NCBI GenBank assembly: GCA_030770425.1
Contig: JASJFT010000362.1
Coordinates: 1-26,075 of the forward strand
Source: Darksidea phi
Taxonomy: Eukaryota; Ascomycota; Dothideomycetes; Pleosporales; Lentitheciaceae
Direction of reading: 5' to 3'
DNA: 26,075 nucleotides
The notes below the pieces were generated by a model, which worked only from the letters and a program-made list of their open reading frames with translations, did no database searches and was not told the origin of the DNA. How positions within the stretch are numbered: position 1 is the first letter of the stretch; each line of letters opens with the position of its first letter. Shown one piece after another: positions 9,461-19,511 of this stretch. The position numbers were made by a program, and so were the translations under genes.

Positions 9461-12400
9461 GACATATCGAGCTCGCATATCTGCACGGCGGACCCCGCTG
9501 CCACCCAGCGCGCGCCCGCGACGCATACGGCCTTTGGCTGCAATGCTCCTTTGGCTCGCGCCCCAGGCCTCGCCGTTGTCGCCGTGGTCGCCGTAAGATT
9601 GCTGCTGCAGCACGCCGACCGCTGGCCGCCACGAACGCCGTTCGCAGGCGCAGACGCAGACGCCGACGCACGAACGTCACAGTCGACACCGACATCATCA
9701 CCATGGCCATCACGCCCGTTCCTGCGTCTGCTGTGGCTGGTCGATCGACGAGAGAGGCCGGGTGCCAGCGCCGTGCGTCCAGATGCAGGAACAAGCAGAA
9801 GCAGCACTCGGCGCCAGGTTTGATCTCCACGCTGAAACGCCTCCTCCCACCTCCGCCGCCAGCAGCCATGTGCACTAGCTTCCGGGTCCCCAGCACGCAG
9901 TCAGCCTCTGCAGTCCTCTGCACAACCCCTCCATCGATGCTCGTGAGCCGTGCAAAGACTGCGAACCGCCATCCTTCGGACCGACGGTAGACGTGTACGT
10001 GGACCAGCCGCCCAGGACCCGCATCGCCATGTCTGCTCGGCGTCACGCTGCGAGGCTTGCGAGGAGGCTTGCCGGCCAGTGAGCGCCGCCATGCCCCGTT
10101 TCAGACTTCTTTTGGCACCCTGCTAACCCTTTTCATCCGCCACTGGACCGGCTCCACTGCGAGTCAGCGAATAACAGCCGATAATGCCGGGCCTCTGCAA
10201 GCGCTCAGTCTCCATGTCAACGTGTGGATTTTGCCATCACCTGCCCCCCTCATGCAGTCGACGGTCCTGCTTGCACAATCGCAATTTCTCCCTCTAGCCT
10301 CTGTCCTTGGAAGAATGCGCGCGCTCAACGTGACACCGCCAGGCGTGGTTGATAGGGCTGTACGCACAAGAGCCGCCGTGCGCCCGTGTGGCTGGCCACC
10401 CGTAACAAGCGATGCTATCATCACCACTGGCATGACGAGCCTGAGCGGGCCGGCGGTCGAGCCAAGCGGCCCTCGGGCTGATCTCGCGCGGGTCTAGACT
10501 GCCATATTCACACAGCGCTCCATCAGCAAAAAGTGTATTTGGCCCGGCTTCCAACTCGGGCCTGGGCGACGAGCTCCATGTGTCACACAGCCTGTGAAAC
10601 TCCTACGGCATCGCCTTGGGCACTCGGGCCCGCTGTTTCCCCAAACAAAGATGCGCCTTGGTAGAAACTGCGTTTGGCTGCTGGCGTACTTGTCGGAGGA
10701 AACATCGCTTTGGGAATGGGACGCCAGTACCTGCGTTAGCGGGCCTCTGAAACCCACCCCATCGCATCCTCGCCTGCCTGAATAGGATGTAGAGGCGTCT
10801 GCCGGATAAGCATGGGCTCGCTTCAATCACCGTTATTTGCATGCGGCGTAGCCCCGTAGTCAACTCCTGCGGGGCACTGCCTTTTCTTTCGCAGGGCGCA
10901 GGAAAATCAATGTCATGGTCACATTGTGGCGAGCTCATTCCGGTCGTGGCACCGCCGCCAGTAGCGAAGCCAAAGTCATGCCGTTGCAGTTGCTACCAAG
11001 TGCAACGCCAAAACGCCTGGGCGAGGCTTTCCTGTTCTCGTCATCACTTGAATATTTGCAATACAGGCCATGAGCGATGCAGCTCTTGAGAAATAGGCGC
11101 GGTCAAACAGCCGAGAGAGTTTTGAGCCATAGTAGCCGCTTGGACTGCTCCACGCCAGCTCCTGTCAGCACGTGTTGATATGGATCAGAAGCTTGCTAAA
11201 GCCTCCGAAGCCATCCCGTATGAATGAGCTAGACCACACCCGTCGTACGGCAGATTGCCCCCACCCGTGTCCAAGTCGCATGCTGCGCAATCGTGAACAT
11301 CTAGGCTTGCCTGCTGCCAAAGGAACCTAAAGAAAAAAACCTGCATGCTCCCGACGCCACGGAAGCCGTGTTTGATGTCCATGATCAGCTCCCGCTGTAT
11401 CAGAGTTGACGACTGTGTATCAGACTGTCGGCAGTTTCAGATTGAGTGCTCGCTTGAAGAGCCGTTATAATTCTTCCGAATGTGGAACCCCACTTGACCT
11501 CGAGCGAGCGGAAAGTTGCGCGATGTCGCGCTTATACCAAAAAGCCCAAGTCCGACGCTTGTCAACGAGCCATCTTCAGGAGCTTCTTCGTAGGACCTGA
11601 ACTAGCGGGGCCGATGCCATGGTGCACCAGAGACCCTCCGCGGCTTGGTGCCATATGCTATGAGTAATGGGATTAGAGTTTCCTTAGCGGAAAGCCAGCT
11701 CACGGGATGAACTTCGGCTTACCAGTCTTCGTATCTTTGTCCACTTGCAACGCATACCATGTTCGCTCTGAACTTTAATCGAAACCAAGAAGGATGGACC
11801 ATGCAGCACCAAAGCTCTAGAGCGCAATGTGGGGTACACCAGTGGGCATGATGCGCTAAAAATGATGCCATGGCAGTGTGCCGTACGCCTTCATCCTGGC
11901 CTTGAAGCTGGCGTAGACCTGGCTTCCATGTGGAAATTACGAATTCATAGTTTACGCTTGCCATCGAATGCAGTTCTGCAGACCCTGATCAAAACTCAAA
12001 TCGATAGCTATCTTGGCCAGCTTCTCGAACACCAATGTCAGACCCTGAACATGGAACCCACCCTTTTATAGCCCCGAGTTGAGCCGGAGAACTGGCATAA
12101 AATCGCTTAGAGGCAAAGAGCCGGGGGAATACTTGGTTGCCACCCGAGTGGCCATATTCACATTTGCCCCCCAGAGACCCCAAACGCTTTCTGCAGAACC
12201 GGATCATTGGTGCTGAACCTTCTGAGCGGAGACATTGTGATAAAGCGAGACGGCGTGCAATGAGCGGCTGGCTTCGTCGTGGCTTGTACCTCGTTCAGCG
12301 TGACGGTCAGTCTTTGATTCCTGAGATGGACACTCTGCAAAGACCAGTGGCGTTTTGAGAGTCCATGTCAAGCGGCCCTGACACTGGCTGCCATAACATT

Positions 12401-12861
12401 GATCAACTTTCAAGTGTCTAGTCCGCACCGAAGGCCATGGCACCACGGTTGCCGATGGCGGTGGGGATTTATTGACTACATTCAACAAGATGCTGTAAAG
12501 CCTTCACGGGGTCGCACACGGTAGTAGCTCGTTGGTGCTAGTATATTGAACCTGCTGGTGTATGTAAGCAGTCATTATTGAAGCAACTGATTTTGCCTTA
12601 CATCTGAACCATTGACAGTATGCTGTGGGTTTGCTAACTTTGGAAGCTTCAATGAGTGAAACAAGAGGCTTTGATCGTGGCGTCTAGGATTGGGGACTTG
12701 GAAACTGAAGTGCTGATACCAACACAACCCTAGCGCTATCTTGGCAAACAAACAGTGCAAACATGCATGGCCCGTTCCCGCATGAAGCTACGAGCGAGCT
12801 CACTTATGATAGCAAAACACCACATGCACCACCTGTCACGATAGCGACGGCTTTTGGCGCT

Positions 12862-14389
12862 ATGGCTTCAGCCAGAATAGCCCTCGCTTCGTTGTCGAGA
12901 TACGACATACAAGCGGTCCGGCACGTTCCGCGAATACAACGCAATCTTCTTCCTCCTGAACGCTCACGTGCTTCATGCTTCTGGGCACATACTAGCCTTA
13001 ACCAGTCTTCATCGCACCAATCATGGCCTCTGGGGCTCCAAAAACATAATATAGAATGGAGAACATCGTTCAGCACATCGGCTCTTCGACGTTCAACACC
13101 TAAGGATGATGCGAACAAAAACTCGCCAGGAGCAATAACCCCTTCTGACCGCCAACAGGTAGGGCTTTGAACCCATTTTGTATCTCCATTCTATCCTCCG
13201 CACTTGATGGTGCGTAGCATCTAGGTTTCTCTGTACTTGTTTCTGCTCTTTTCCTCTAGTCAGACAACAATCAGCACGCGTCCTTGATTCGGTGCAGGCA
13301 TCAAGTCTAGTCATCATACAACTGTCGATTATCCCTTTTTCTATTTTTCTCCGACTCGCATCTATTCCATCCACCAACGACCCAACACTATTCTACACAC
13401 ATCACCTATCATTCTCCAAATATAACCGCTAACGATACCTAGAATCCACCGACCCCAGCCTCAGCTCTAGCCACCAAACTAACACGCCCTCATGAACAAA
13501 TCTACAACATCCCAAACTTACTCACCGTTAGTCGGCTCATCGCAACCCCTGTCCTTGGCTACCTGATTATTCACGACTACCACCTCTACGCCTTCGGTCT
13601 ATTCGTCTATGCCGGTTTCTCCGATCTTCTCGATGGCTGGATCGCGCGGAAATGGAACTTGCAAACTGTCGTGGGTAGTGTTGTTGGTAAGTTCACTCTT
13701 CCCGTCTTCATTGTTTCCCATTTATGAATTTCCAATGCCCTTGTGACGTACGACGTCCTATCGATCTAACATACATCCCAGACCCCATGGCGGACAAAGC
13801 CCTCATGACAACCCTAGTAACCTGCCTCGCCATAAACGGCACACTCCCCCTCCCCCTAGCAGCACTAATCCTGGGCCGCGATGTCAGTCTCGCCATCGCA
13901 GCAATCTACTTCCGCTACGCCTCGCTCCCCGCCCCCAAAACTTTCTCTAGGTACTGGGACTTCTCCCTTCCCAGCGCAGAAGTCCATCCTACCACCATCT
14001 CCAAGCTAAACACGTTTCTCCAACTCGGTCTCATCGGGACCACAATGTGTGTTTCCCTCTTACATGACCCATCGGCTACGCAGTCCGCTGCTGGCGGCCT
14101 ACTGCTCTCGGTGCAGGATAGCTTGGGTGGGCCAGAGGGCGTGGATAGGTTGGTTAGGGGGATGAGTGGTGTGGTGGCGGGGACGACTATGTATAGCGGG
14201 TTGAGTTACGTGTGGACTAAGAGTGCGGTGAACATTTTGGGGGATGACGAAGAGTTGAAGAAGAAGCAGGGGTTTAGGGGACGGATGATTATTGCGGGGA
14301 CTTTTGGAAGTGTTATTGCGCTGGCGGCGGCGTTGTGGTGGAGGGAGCAACAGAACACGGAGGGGATGAAGATGGTAGAGGAGAAGTAA
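12862..14389 (+). CDS. CRD1: cardiolipin synthase (mitochondrial inner membrane)
   Basis: Joins CDP-diacylglycerol with phosphatidylglycerol to make cardiolipin in the inner mitochondrial membrane. Exons by hand: 12862-13158, 13443-13686, 13782-14389; 1149 nt, 382 residues, in frame. The CDP-alcohol phosphotransferase signature is complete across the exon 2/3 junction: D160-x2-D163-G164-x2-A167-R168-x8-G177-x3-D181-x3-D185. Exon 1 gives a basic, Ser/Arg-rich presequence (MASARIALASLSR, later TSFSTSALRRS), which supports the start at 12862 over the in-frame ATG at 12763. IYNIPNLLTVSRL marks the start of the conserved domain, and hydrophobic segments follow. Intron 1 is long for this window (284 nt) with a GCTAAC branch-like site near 13427; intron 2 is 95 nt. 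It converges with MTO1, leaving only 190 bp between stop codons. The plain alternative, phosphatidylglycerophosphate synthase, is less likely because the fungal Pgs1 is a PLD-type enzyme. Confidence 0.93.
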
Positions 14390-14579
14390 TGTGTGGAGAG
14401 TATTTAAAGTATAGTGATCAGTGCCCTCCATATATTGAAGTGACATTCAATTTTGGAACACATGATCATGTATCATATAGGTGTTGATTTTGCACATAGC
14501 GTTGGTACATATATCCTACACATCTTCTTCTACCAAACCGAGTCTTCCATACGCCGCCCAATGCAATGCAACCCAAATC

Positions 14580-16729
14580 CTAAGGAACGTTGGCAGCCAC
14601 ACCCATGAACATCGTCTTCCGAGCCTCGACCTCCTCCTGTATCCTCTTCTCCCTCTCCCCCTTCCCAACCCCCCTTACAAACTGCAGCAGCCTCAATGCC
14701 CCCGTCGGCGTGACGCCCTCCACCCTCCTCGCCATACCCACGCTCTCTGGCCTCGCCACCTTGAGCGCTTGCTTTTCCTCGAAGCTCAGACCAAAGATTC
14801 CTTCGTAGTCCAGATCAACCGGTAACTTGAGACCCTCATCTTTAAGCCAGCGCTGTTGGGAGGCTACTTGGTAGGCGACGTAAGGTGCGTATGTGGCGTT
14901 GATCTGCACCCTATCTCTTATCCGATCGGAGAAATTTACGATTTGGGGAAGGATAGATGCAAGGGACGCAGGTGTGATATTTGGCATGCGGAGGAGGTCG
15001 TATGCGGATCGTTTCGTCGAATCGTTTCTCACGTTGAAGCCATGCCTGTTCCACTCCGTCCATCCTAGTGTCTTCTCTTGCAGTACCCTCGTCAACTCCG
15101 CAATGTCTTCCGCATCACGCTCGAATGCCGCCCATCTCTTATCTCCTACCACACCGGCAGCACGACCCATTGCCGTAAGTCTTGTATCGGCATTGTCGGC
15201 ACGAGCAGACATGCGGTACTCAGAGCGAGAGGTAAACATGCGGTAAGGTTCTGACACACCCTTTGTCACTAAATCATCAATCATAATACCGATATATCCG
15301 TCTGCTCTCGACAAGCTCATCGGCGTCTTCCCCTGAGTCGCAAGCCCAGCATTGATACCTGCGATGACGCCTTGGCCGGCTGCTTCTTCGTACCCCGTGG
15401 TTCCGTTAATCTGGCCAGCGAGGTACAAGCCGGCGATGCGTTTCGTCTCGAGGGTGGAGTAAAGGTTTCGCGGATCGACATAATCGTACTCCACACCATA
15501 GCCTGGTTGTAGCATATCCACATTTTCGAGACCTTTCACCGTCTTGAGCATGGCGAGTTGGGCGTCGATTGGGACGGTCATAGATATGCCATTAGGGTAG
15601 ATGACATCGTTATCAAAACCTTCCGGTTCGAGCCAGATGATATGTGAAGTTTTGTCGGTGAACCGTATGACCTTTGACTCCAATGACGGACAATATCGCG
15701 GTCCCTTTACCGATTCCCGGATGTGTATTGACTTGTCGAGATTGGCGCGGATTATGTCGTGAGTCGCTTCGTTTGTGCGTGTTTCGTAATTCAAGAGTTG
15801 GTCCTCTACTTGTACTCGTTCGTTTAAATAGCTAAAAGGCATTGGTGGGTCGTCTCCTTCTTGCGCTTCTAGTATATTGTAATTTATGGATTTCTTGTCC
15901 AGTCGAGGTGGAGTTCCAGTTTTGAGTCGTCCTAGTGTGAACCCTGCTTCCCGTAATGACTTGCTCAATCCGAAAGTTGCGGCTTCGCCCATTCGACCGG
16001 ATGGATACGCTTCTAGTCCTAAGCCTAGTCAGGACATCCGTTTTCCACAATGTTCCTGGATCAACATACCAATATGGATCTCTCCACCCAAAAATGTCCC
16101 CGTCGTGATGACAACACTCCCAGCATCCACGACCTCCCCACTTTCCAACCTCACTCCCGTAATTCTCCCATATCCCTCCCCACCAACTTCCCTATTTATA
16201 ACAATGTCCGCGACCTTGCCTTCCACGACACTCAAGTTCGCATAACCCACCATCTCCTCTCTCATATACGTCTGATACAAAGCCCTATCAATCTGCGCTC
16301 GCGGTCCCCAAACAGCGGGTCCCTTCTTCCGATTCAGCACGCGAAACTGCACACCCGCTTTATCTACAATCCTCCCGACGACGCCATCCAAAGCATCGAT
16401 TTCACGGAGCATGGTGCCCTTGCCAATACCGCCAAAGGATGGGTTGCACGAGCAGACGCCGAGGTTCGAAATGGAGGGTGTTATGAGGGCGGTGCGGGCG
16501 CCGGAGCGCGCGGCGGCTGCAGAGGCTTCGCAACCTGCGTGGCCGCCGCCGATTACTATAACATCATAGGATCTATGGAGCGTTAGAGAAGAGCAATTGG
16601 AGAGATGAGGCAGTCGTACCGTGCTGTATCGGAGACTGTTGCAAAAGTTCTGCGAGCGCGATTGATGGATCGGACGCGAGGCGCATGGCCCCAGAGCTGG
16701 CGCGCTCGTTGGGGTACTAAACGGTTCAT
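14580..16729 (-). CDS. MTO1: MTO1/GidA mitochondrial tRNA wobble-uridine modification enzyme
   Basis: FAD-dependent partner of Mss1 (MnmE). Together they install the 5-carboxymethylaminomethyl-type group on wobble U34 of several mitochondrial tRNAs. Exons by hand: 16729-16620, 16572-16070, 16018-14580; 2052 nt, 683 residues (yeast Mto1 is of similar size). Residues 1-37 are Arg-rich without acids at the start, a mitochondrial presequence. The dinucleotide-binding motif GGGHAGCEA is at 45-53, and PSFGGIGKG and [11 protein letters not shown] follow. Both GidA family signatures are present: [15 protein letters not shown] at 310-324 and the [17 protein letters not shown] block from 405. The [10 protein letters not shown] motif and a C-terminal helical domain complete it. 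Introns are 47 and 51 nt. Intron 1 splits an Arg codon just before the FAD motif. No key residue is missing. Confidence 0.97.
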
Positions 16730-17289
16730 GGTAGATGTATATTAGGGATGTTGGAGGACGAGTCGTGTTGCGGAGAAAAAGTTGAGACCGGGTCGCGGAG
16801 GTGCCAAATTCGCCGCAACCTGATCACGTGTAGGCTTTCTCAAGTATCAATCTACATGTGCACGCCTTCAACACGTTTGACAGCTTGGGAACAACCAGAC
16901 TTCATGTCGCGAATATCGGAAGTCAGTGTCAGGTATTATTTTTGTCACATCACACAACACCATTTTATACAGCACGAAAAGTTGCTCGAAACATGGTATC
17001 AATTCACAGCGCCGTCAACGCGCTCCAATCCCCGAATCAGGCCACTAGAGCGGAGATAGAACGTATGAGAATTTACAAATAGTGTACAGAAGGCTGTTCA
17101 GAAATGAGCCCTCAGCGCCAAAGTTCCTAACAGCGCCATACCGGAAGATGTCAACTCAACGCCGTGTCGCCGGCAACGGTCAAACGTATAGTTCTGACCG
17201 GTCTTTGTGCGGTACGAAGGTTTTCGATTATAGGTCATAGCGACCGAAGGTTGTACAGAATATCGTTCGAGGAAAAGACGCCCATGCCT
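16730..17289. other. MTO1 promoter and mtSSB 3' region
   Basis: A 560-bp stretch between the MTO1 start and the stop of the single-strand-binding gene, both on the minus strand. Short frames on the plus strand (for example 103 codons from 16748) show no domain. It must hold the MTO1 promoter and the 3' UTR of its neighbour; no clear TATA element was picked out. Confidence 0.5.
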
Positions 17290-17941
17290 CTACTGAACAA
17301 GACCCTCATCGTTGGTTTCGACGGGAGCATCCTCTTGGACACGCGGACGGGAGATGACGTCGAAGTTCCCTGAAGAGCATGTTAGCACTAGAATCCAGGT
17401 GCGACGCCTTTAGAAAGGTAGGTGTAGACAAAACTTACTTGCGATCAGGCTTAGGTTGGAGCGCTTGTTGCCGTCATTGTCTGTGAACGTCTCCATACGC
17501 GCATCCGCATCGATATAAAGTAGCGATCTATAGCGCAAAGCTACAGTCAGTGTTCGTACAAACGAAAGAATCCCAAGTTGCATTTGCGCAAACCGTTAGT
17601 AGCATGCTGCAGTTTACCCCAACTCGCGACCCTCTCTGCACTACAAGACTCAACAAGATCACTCACCCCTTAGGCACCTGCATCAAGTAGTCCTTCTGCG
17701 GGCCCTGCACAAAACTCGCGACCCTAAACCAACTCGTCTTCTTATCATCGCCCTTGCCATAATTGCTTCCAATTACGTAGCGCACCAGCGTCCTGTCATT
17801 GGCGACGGTGACCTCCTCAGGCGCGACACCGAGACGACCAACAATGGACATGCGCGCAAGAGCGGCGCGGGGGGTGGTGCTAAAGGCGCGTGTGGAGGTG
17901 GAGAGGCGCGGAACAGCTGTGCGAAGGATGCGGGAGGACAT
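17290..17941 (-). CDS. RIM1: mitochondrial single-stranded DNA-binding protein
   Basis: Binds single-stranded mtDNA during replication as a homotetramer, like yeast Rim1 and bacterial SSB. Exons by hand: 17941-17667, 17527-17439, 17369-17290; 444 nt, 147 residues, slightly longer than yeast Rim1. Residues 1-30 form a Ser/Thr/Arg-rich presequence (RILRTAVPRLSTSTRAFSTT). The OB fold starts at MSIVGRLG (31-38) and runs through RYVIGSNYGKGDDKKTSWFR, GSLLYIDADARMETF, DGNKRSNLSLIA and FDVISRP. The presequence-mature spacing and the G-S-L-L-Y-I-D-A-D-A-R core are typical for the family. Introns are 139 and 69 nt. The short tail after the fold is Glu/Asp-rich, similar in character to SSB acidic tips, but it does not end in the bacterial D-D-D-I-P-F motif. 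Confidence 0.94.
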
Positions 17942-18422
17942 TGAGACGGTTCGGTGTGGTAGGTGAAGAATTGGATATTAGTAGAAGCTGGGTCCGTAGT
18001 TTGGATGATGCGCGGCGAGTAGGTGAAGGTGCAAGTTTCGCGTCGAACTTTTGGTGGTTCGTGAGACTTGAGATTGCTGTTTTTGGGCGAGCCCCTATCG
18101 CGTAACACGTGCGCCACTTTCACATGCCTTACGTAAGTAGCTACTCAACCAGCTAGACACCGCCCAGCTTCTCTTATGAACGTACCCTCACAGGGAGTGG
18201 AGCCCCAGGCCTCGCAAGGCCAACCTTTGCCGTCCCCGTCAAAGCTACACCATACCCTTTCCCACGTTGCATGATGTAGAAATCAGACACCCTTGATACT
18301 CGCCAAACAATCAATAACCTCCGTGTGGAACAAACCATGAACATCGAAACCACTCATTCGTTCAGAAGTTTTTTGAATCGGAGACATGCGAGGATACTAT
18401 CAGTGAGGCTCTGCCCACAGAT
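17942..18422. other. mtSSB upstream region
   Basis: Presumed promoter and leader of the single-strand-binding gene. No gene is recognised; the overlapping frames are shadows without domains. Confidence 0.5.
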
Positions 18423-18803
18423 TTGTTTTGAATTTGCACAGCGGGAGTCTCCTGTGAGGCGCTATACCCACCTTATACACGATAATGTAACTGTAGAGCT
18501 GTACATAGTGCTCTCGATCGTGAGGGATGTTCACGATTGACGAGGTAATTTCTCGAACATGGACATCTCATCGACGTATTTGATTTGGATTTGCATAGTG
18601 GGAGTCTCTTTAGAAGGTCCGCACGAAACACAGTAGGAGTTTGTACACAGTAGAGGTGCTATACCCACACCTTATACACGATAATAGAGCTGTAGAGCTG
18701 TACACAGTACTGTCGATCGTGAGATACCGACGAGGTGATGATTCGAACATTGAGGCGCTGGACGAGAAATGACATGTGATGCCGAAATCTCATCGACGTA
18801 TAT
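18423..18803. repeat. imperfect direct duplication of ~160-200 bp
   Basis: Two copies lie head to tail at about 18423-18582 and 18583-18803. Shared blocks in the same order are ATTTGCAYAGYGGGAGTCTC, GCTATACCCA, the identical 16-mer CCTTATACACGATAAT (at 18471 and 18670), AGCTGTACAYAGTRCTSTCG, CGACGAGGTRAT, TCGAACAT and CTCATCGACGTAT. Copy 2 has an extra ~50 bp near 18608-18658 and another insertion near its end. Many differences are transitions. The second copy overlaps the end of the ankyrin-like reading frame. Confidence 0.8.
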
Positions 18804-19124
18804 GTAGACACTGTAAGAGACAAGCACATACTCCTCTCCAGTTCCCCTATGGAACTCGTCCAGGCAATCCAATGGCGTGCGACCCCCATAGTCTTTGACG
18901 TTGCGATGTACACCCAAATCAAGCAAAAATTCGGCCGTCCGGAGCCCCCCTACATGACAGCAACATGCAGTGCAGTACCCAGCCGTGGGAGATACTGCAT
19001 CAAGGACTGCAGTACTTTGCTTGAGCATCTCGTACGAAGATTCCGACAACGGGCTTTCCAGCAATTCCACTAAGAGTGACTCTTCTTTAAGCAATGGCAA
19101 GAGGGCTTCCATGAGATGTAACAT
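18672..19124 (-). pseudogene. ankyrin-repeat protein remnant
   Basis: A 150-codon minus-strand frame whose middle resembles one ankyrin repeat: TAEFLLDLGVHRNVKD followed by GGRTPLDCL, preceded by T-A-C-C-C-H-V-G-G where repeats usually read T-A-L-H-x-A-x-x-G-G. The first 60 residues are Leu/Glu/Ser-rich, and the last ~55 are encoded by the duplicated DNA and look random. A CTACAG before the ATG could be a splice acceptor, so this may be the last exon of a former larger ankyrin gene, but no upstream exon was found before 19250. One repeat alone does not fold stably, so I favour a gene fragment. Ankyrin proteins of this type are common in fungal accessory regions, often near HET genes. Confidence 0.45.
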
Positions 19125-19511
19125 TGGCCGTGTTGACTGTAGTACCCCGTTCTACTGCTCGTGTGCTTACAGCCAGCTGTAAACATGTAGCAATCACCTA
19201 GAACCTACAAACCAGTTACTGGGCTGTATTAGTCGTATTTGTCGGCAATATTAAATAGACCGTATGGGTTTAGGGAAAAGACAAACGGTTGTGCCGACAT
19301 GATGTACGGCTCCTCTTCTTCTTGTGTATGCTTAGCCCGAGGTTGTGCAAGCATCTAGTTGCAGAATACCGCTACGAAGCTTGAAATTCTTTCAAGATTA
19401 TCTTGCATGGCTGATGGTTGAACGGTAAATTGACTATGGGTATATCATTTTCCTAAATCCAACGCCAGTAACGCAATCCCACTGAACCCTTTTGAACCAT
19501 ATCCTACCCAC
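19125..19511. other. intergenic, WDR70 3' side
   Basis: A 390-bp stretch without a recognisable gene. It probably contains the WDR70 3' UTR. Confidence 0.5.

Larger units (their letters stand above)
8341..12861. other. 4.5 kb gene-free divergent region, ste12 to CRD1
   Basis: I find no recognisable gene between the two divergent starts. The first half (8341 to about 10000) is strongly GC-rich. It gives long overlapping frames on both strands (for example 279 codons at 8757-9596 plus and 277 at 10046-9213 minus) whose products are Arg/Pro/Ala-rich and lack any domain, as expected from GC-rich non-coding DNA. The second half (10000-12860) is of balanced composition with only short frames. Long leaders and regulatory sequence for ste12, and possibly untranslated transcripts, are the likely content. 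No tRNA B-box was found by eye. Confidence 0.6.

Noticed and set aside
8757..9596. 279-codon plus-strand frame in the ste12 upstream region
   Set aside because: Arg/Gly/Pro-rich translation of GC-rich tandem repeats; overlapping long frames occur on both strands, as expected from composition alone.
9213..10046. 277-codon minus-strand frame
   Set aside because: Low-complexity, no recognisable motif, and it overlaps other equally long frames on the opposite strand.
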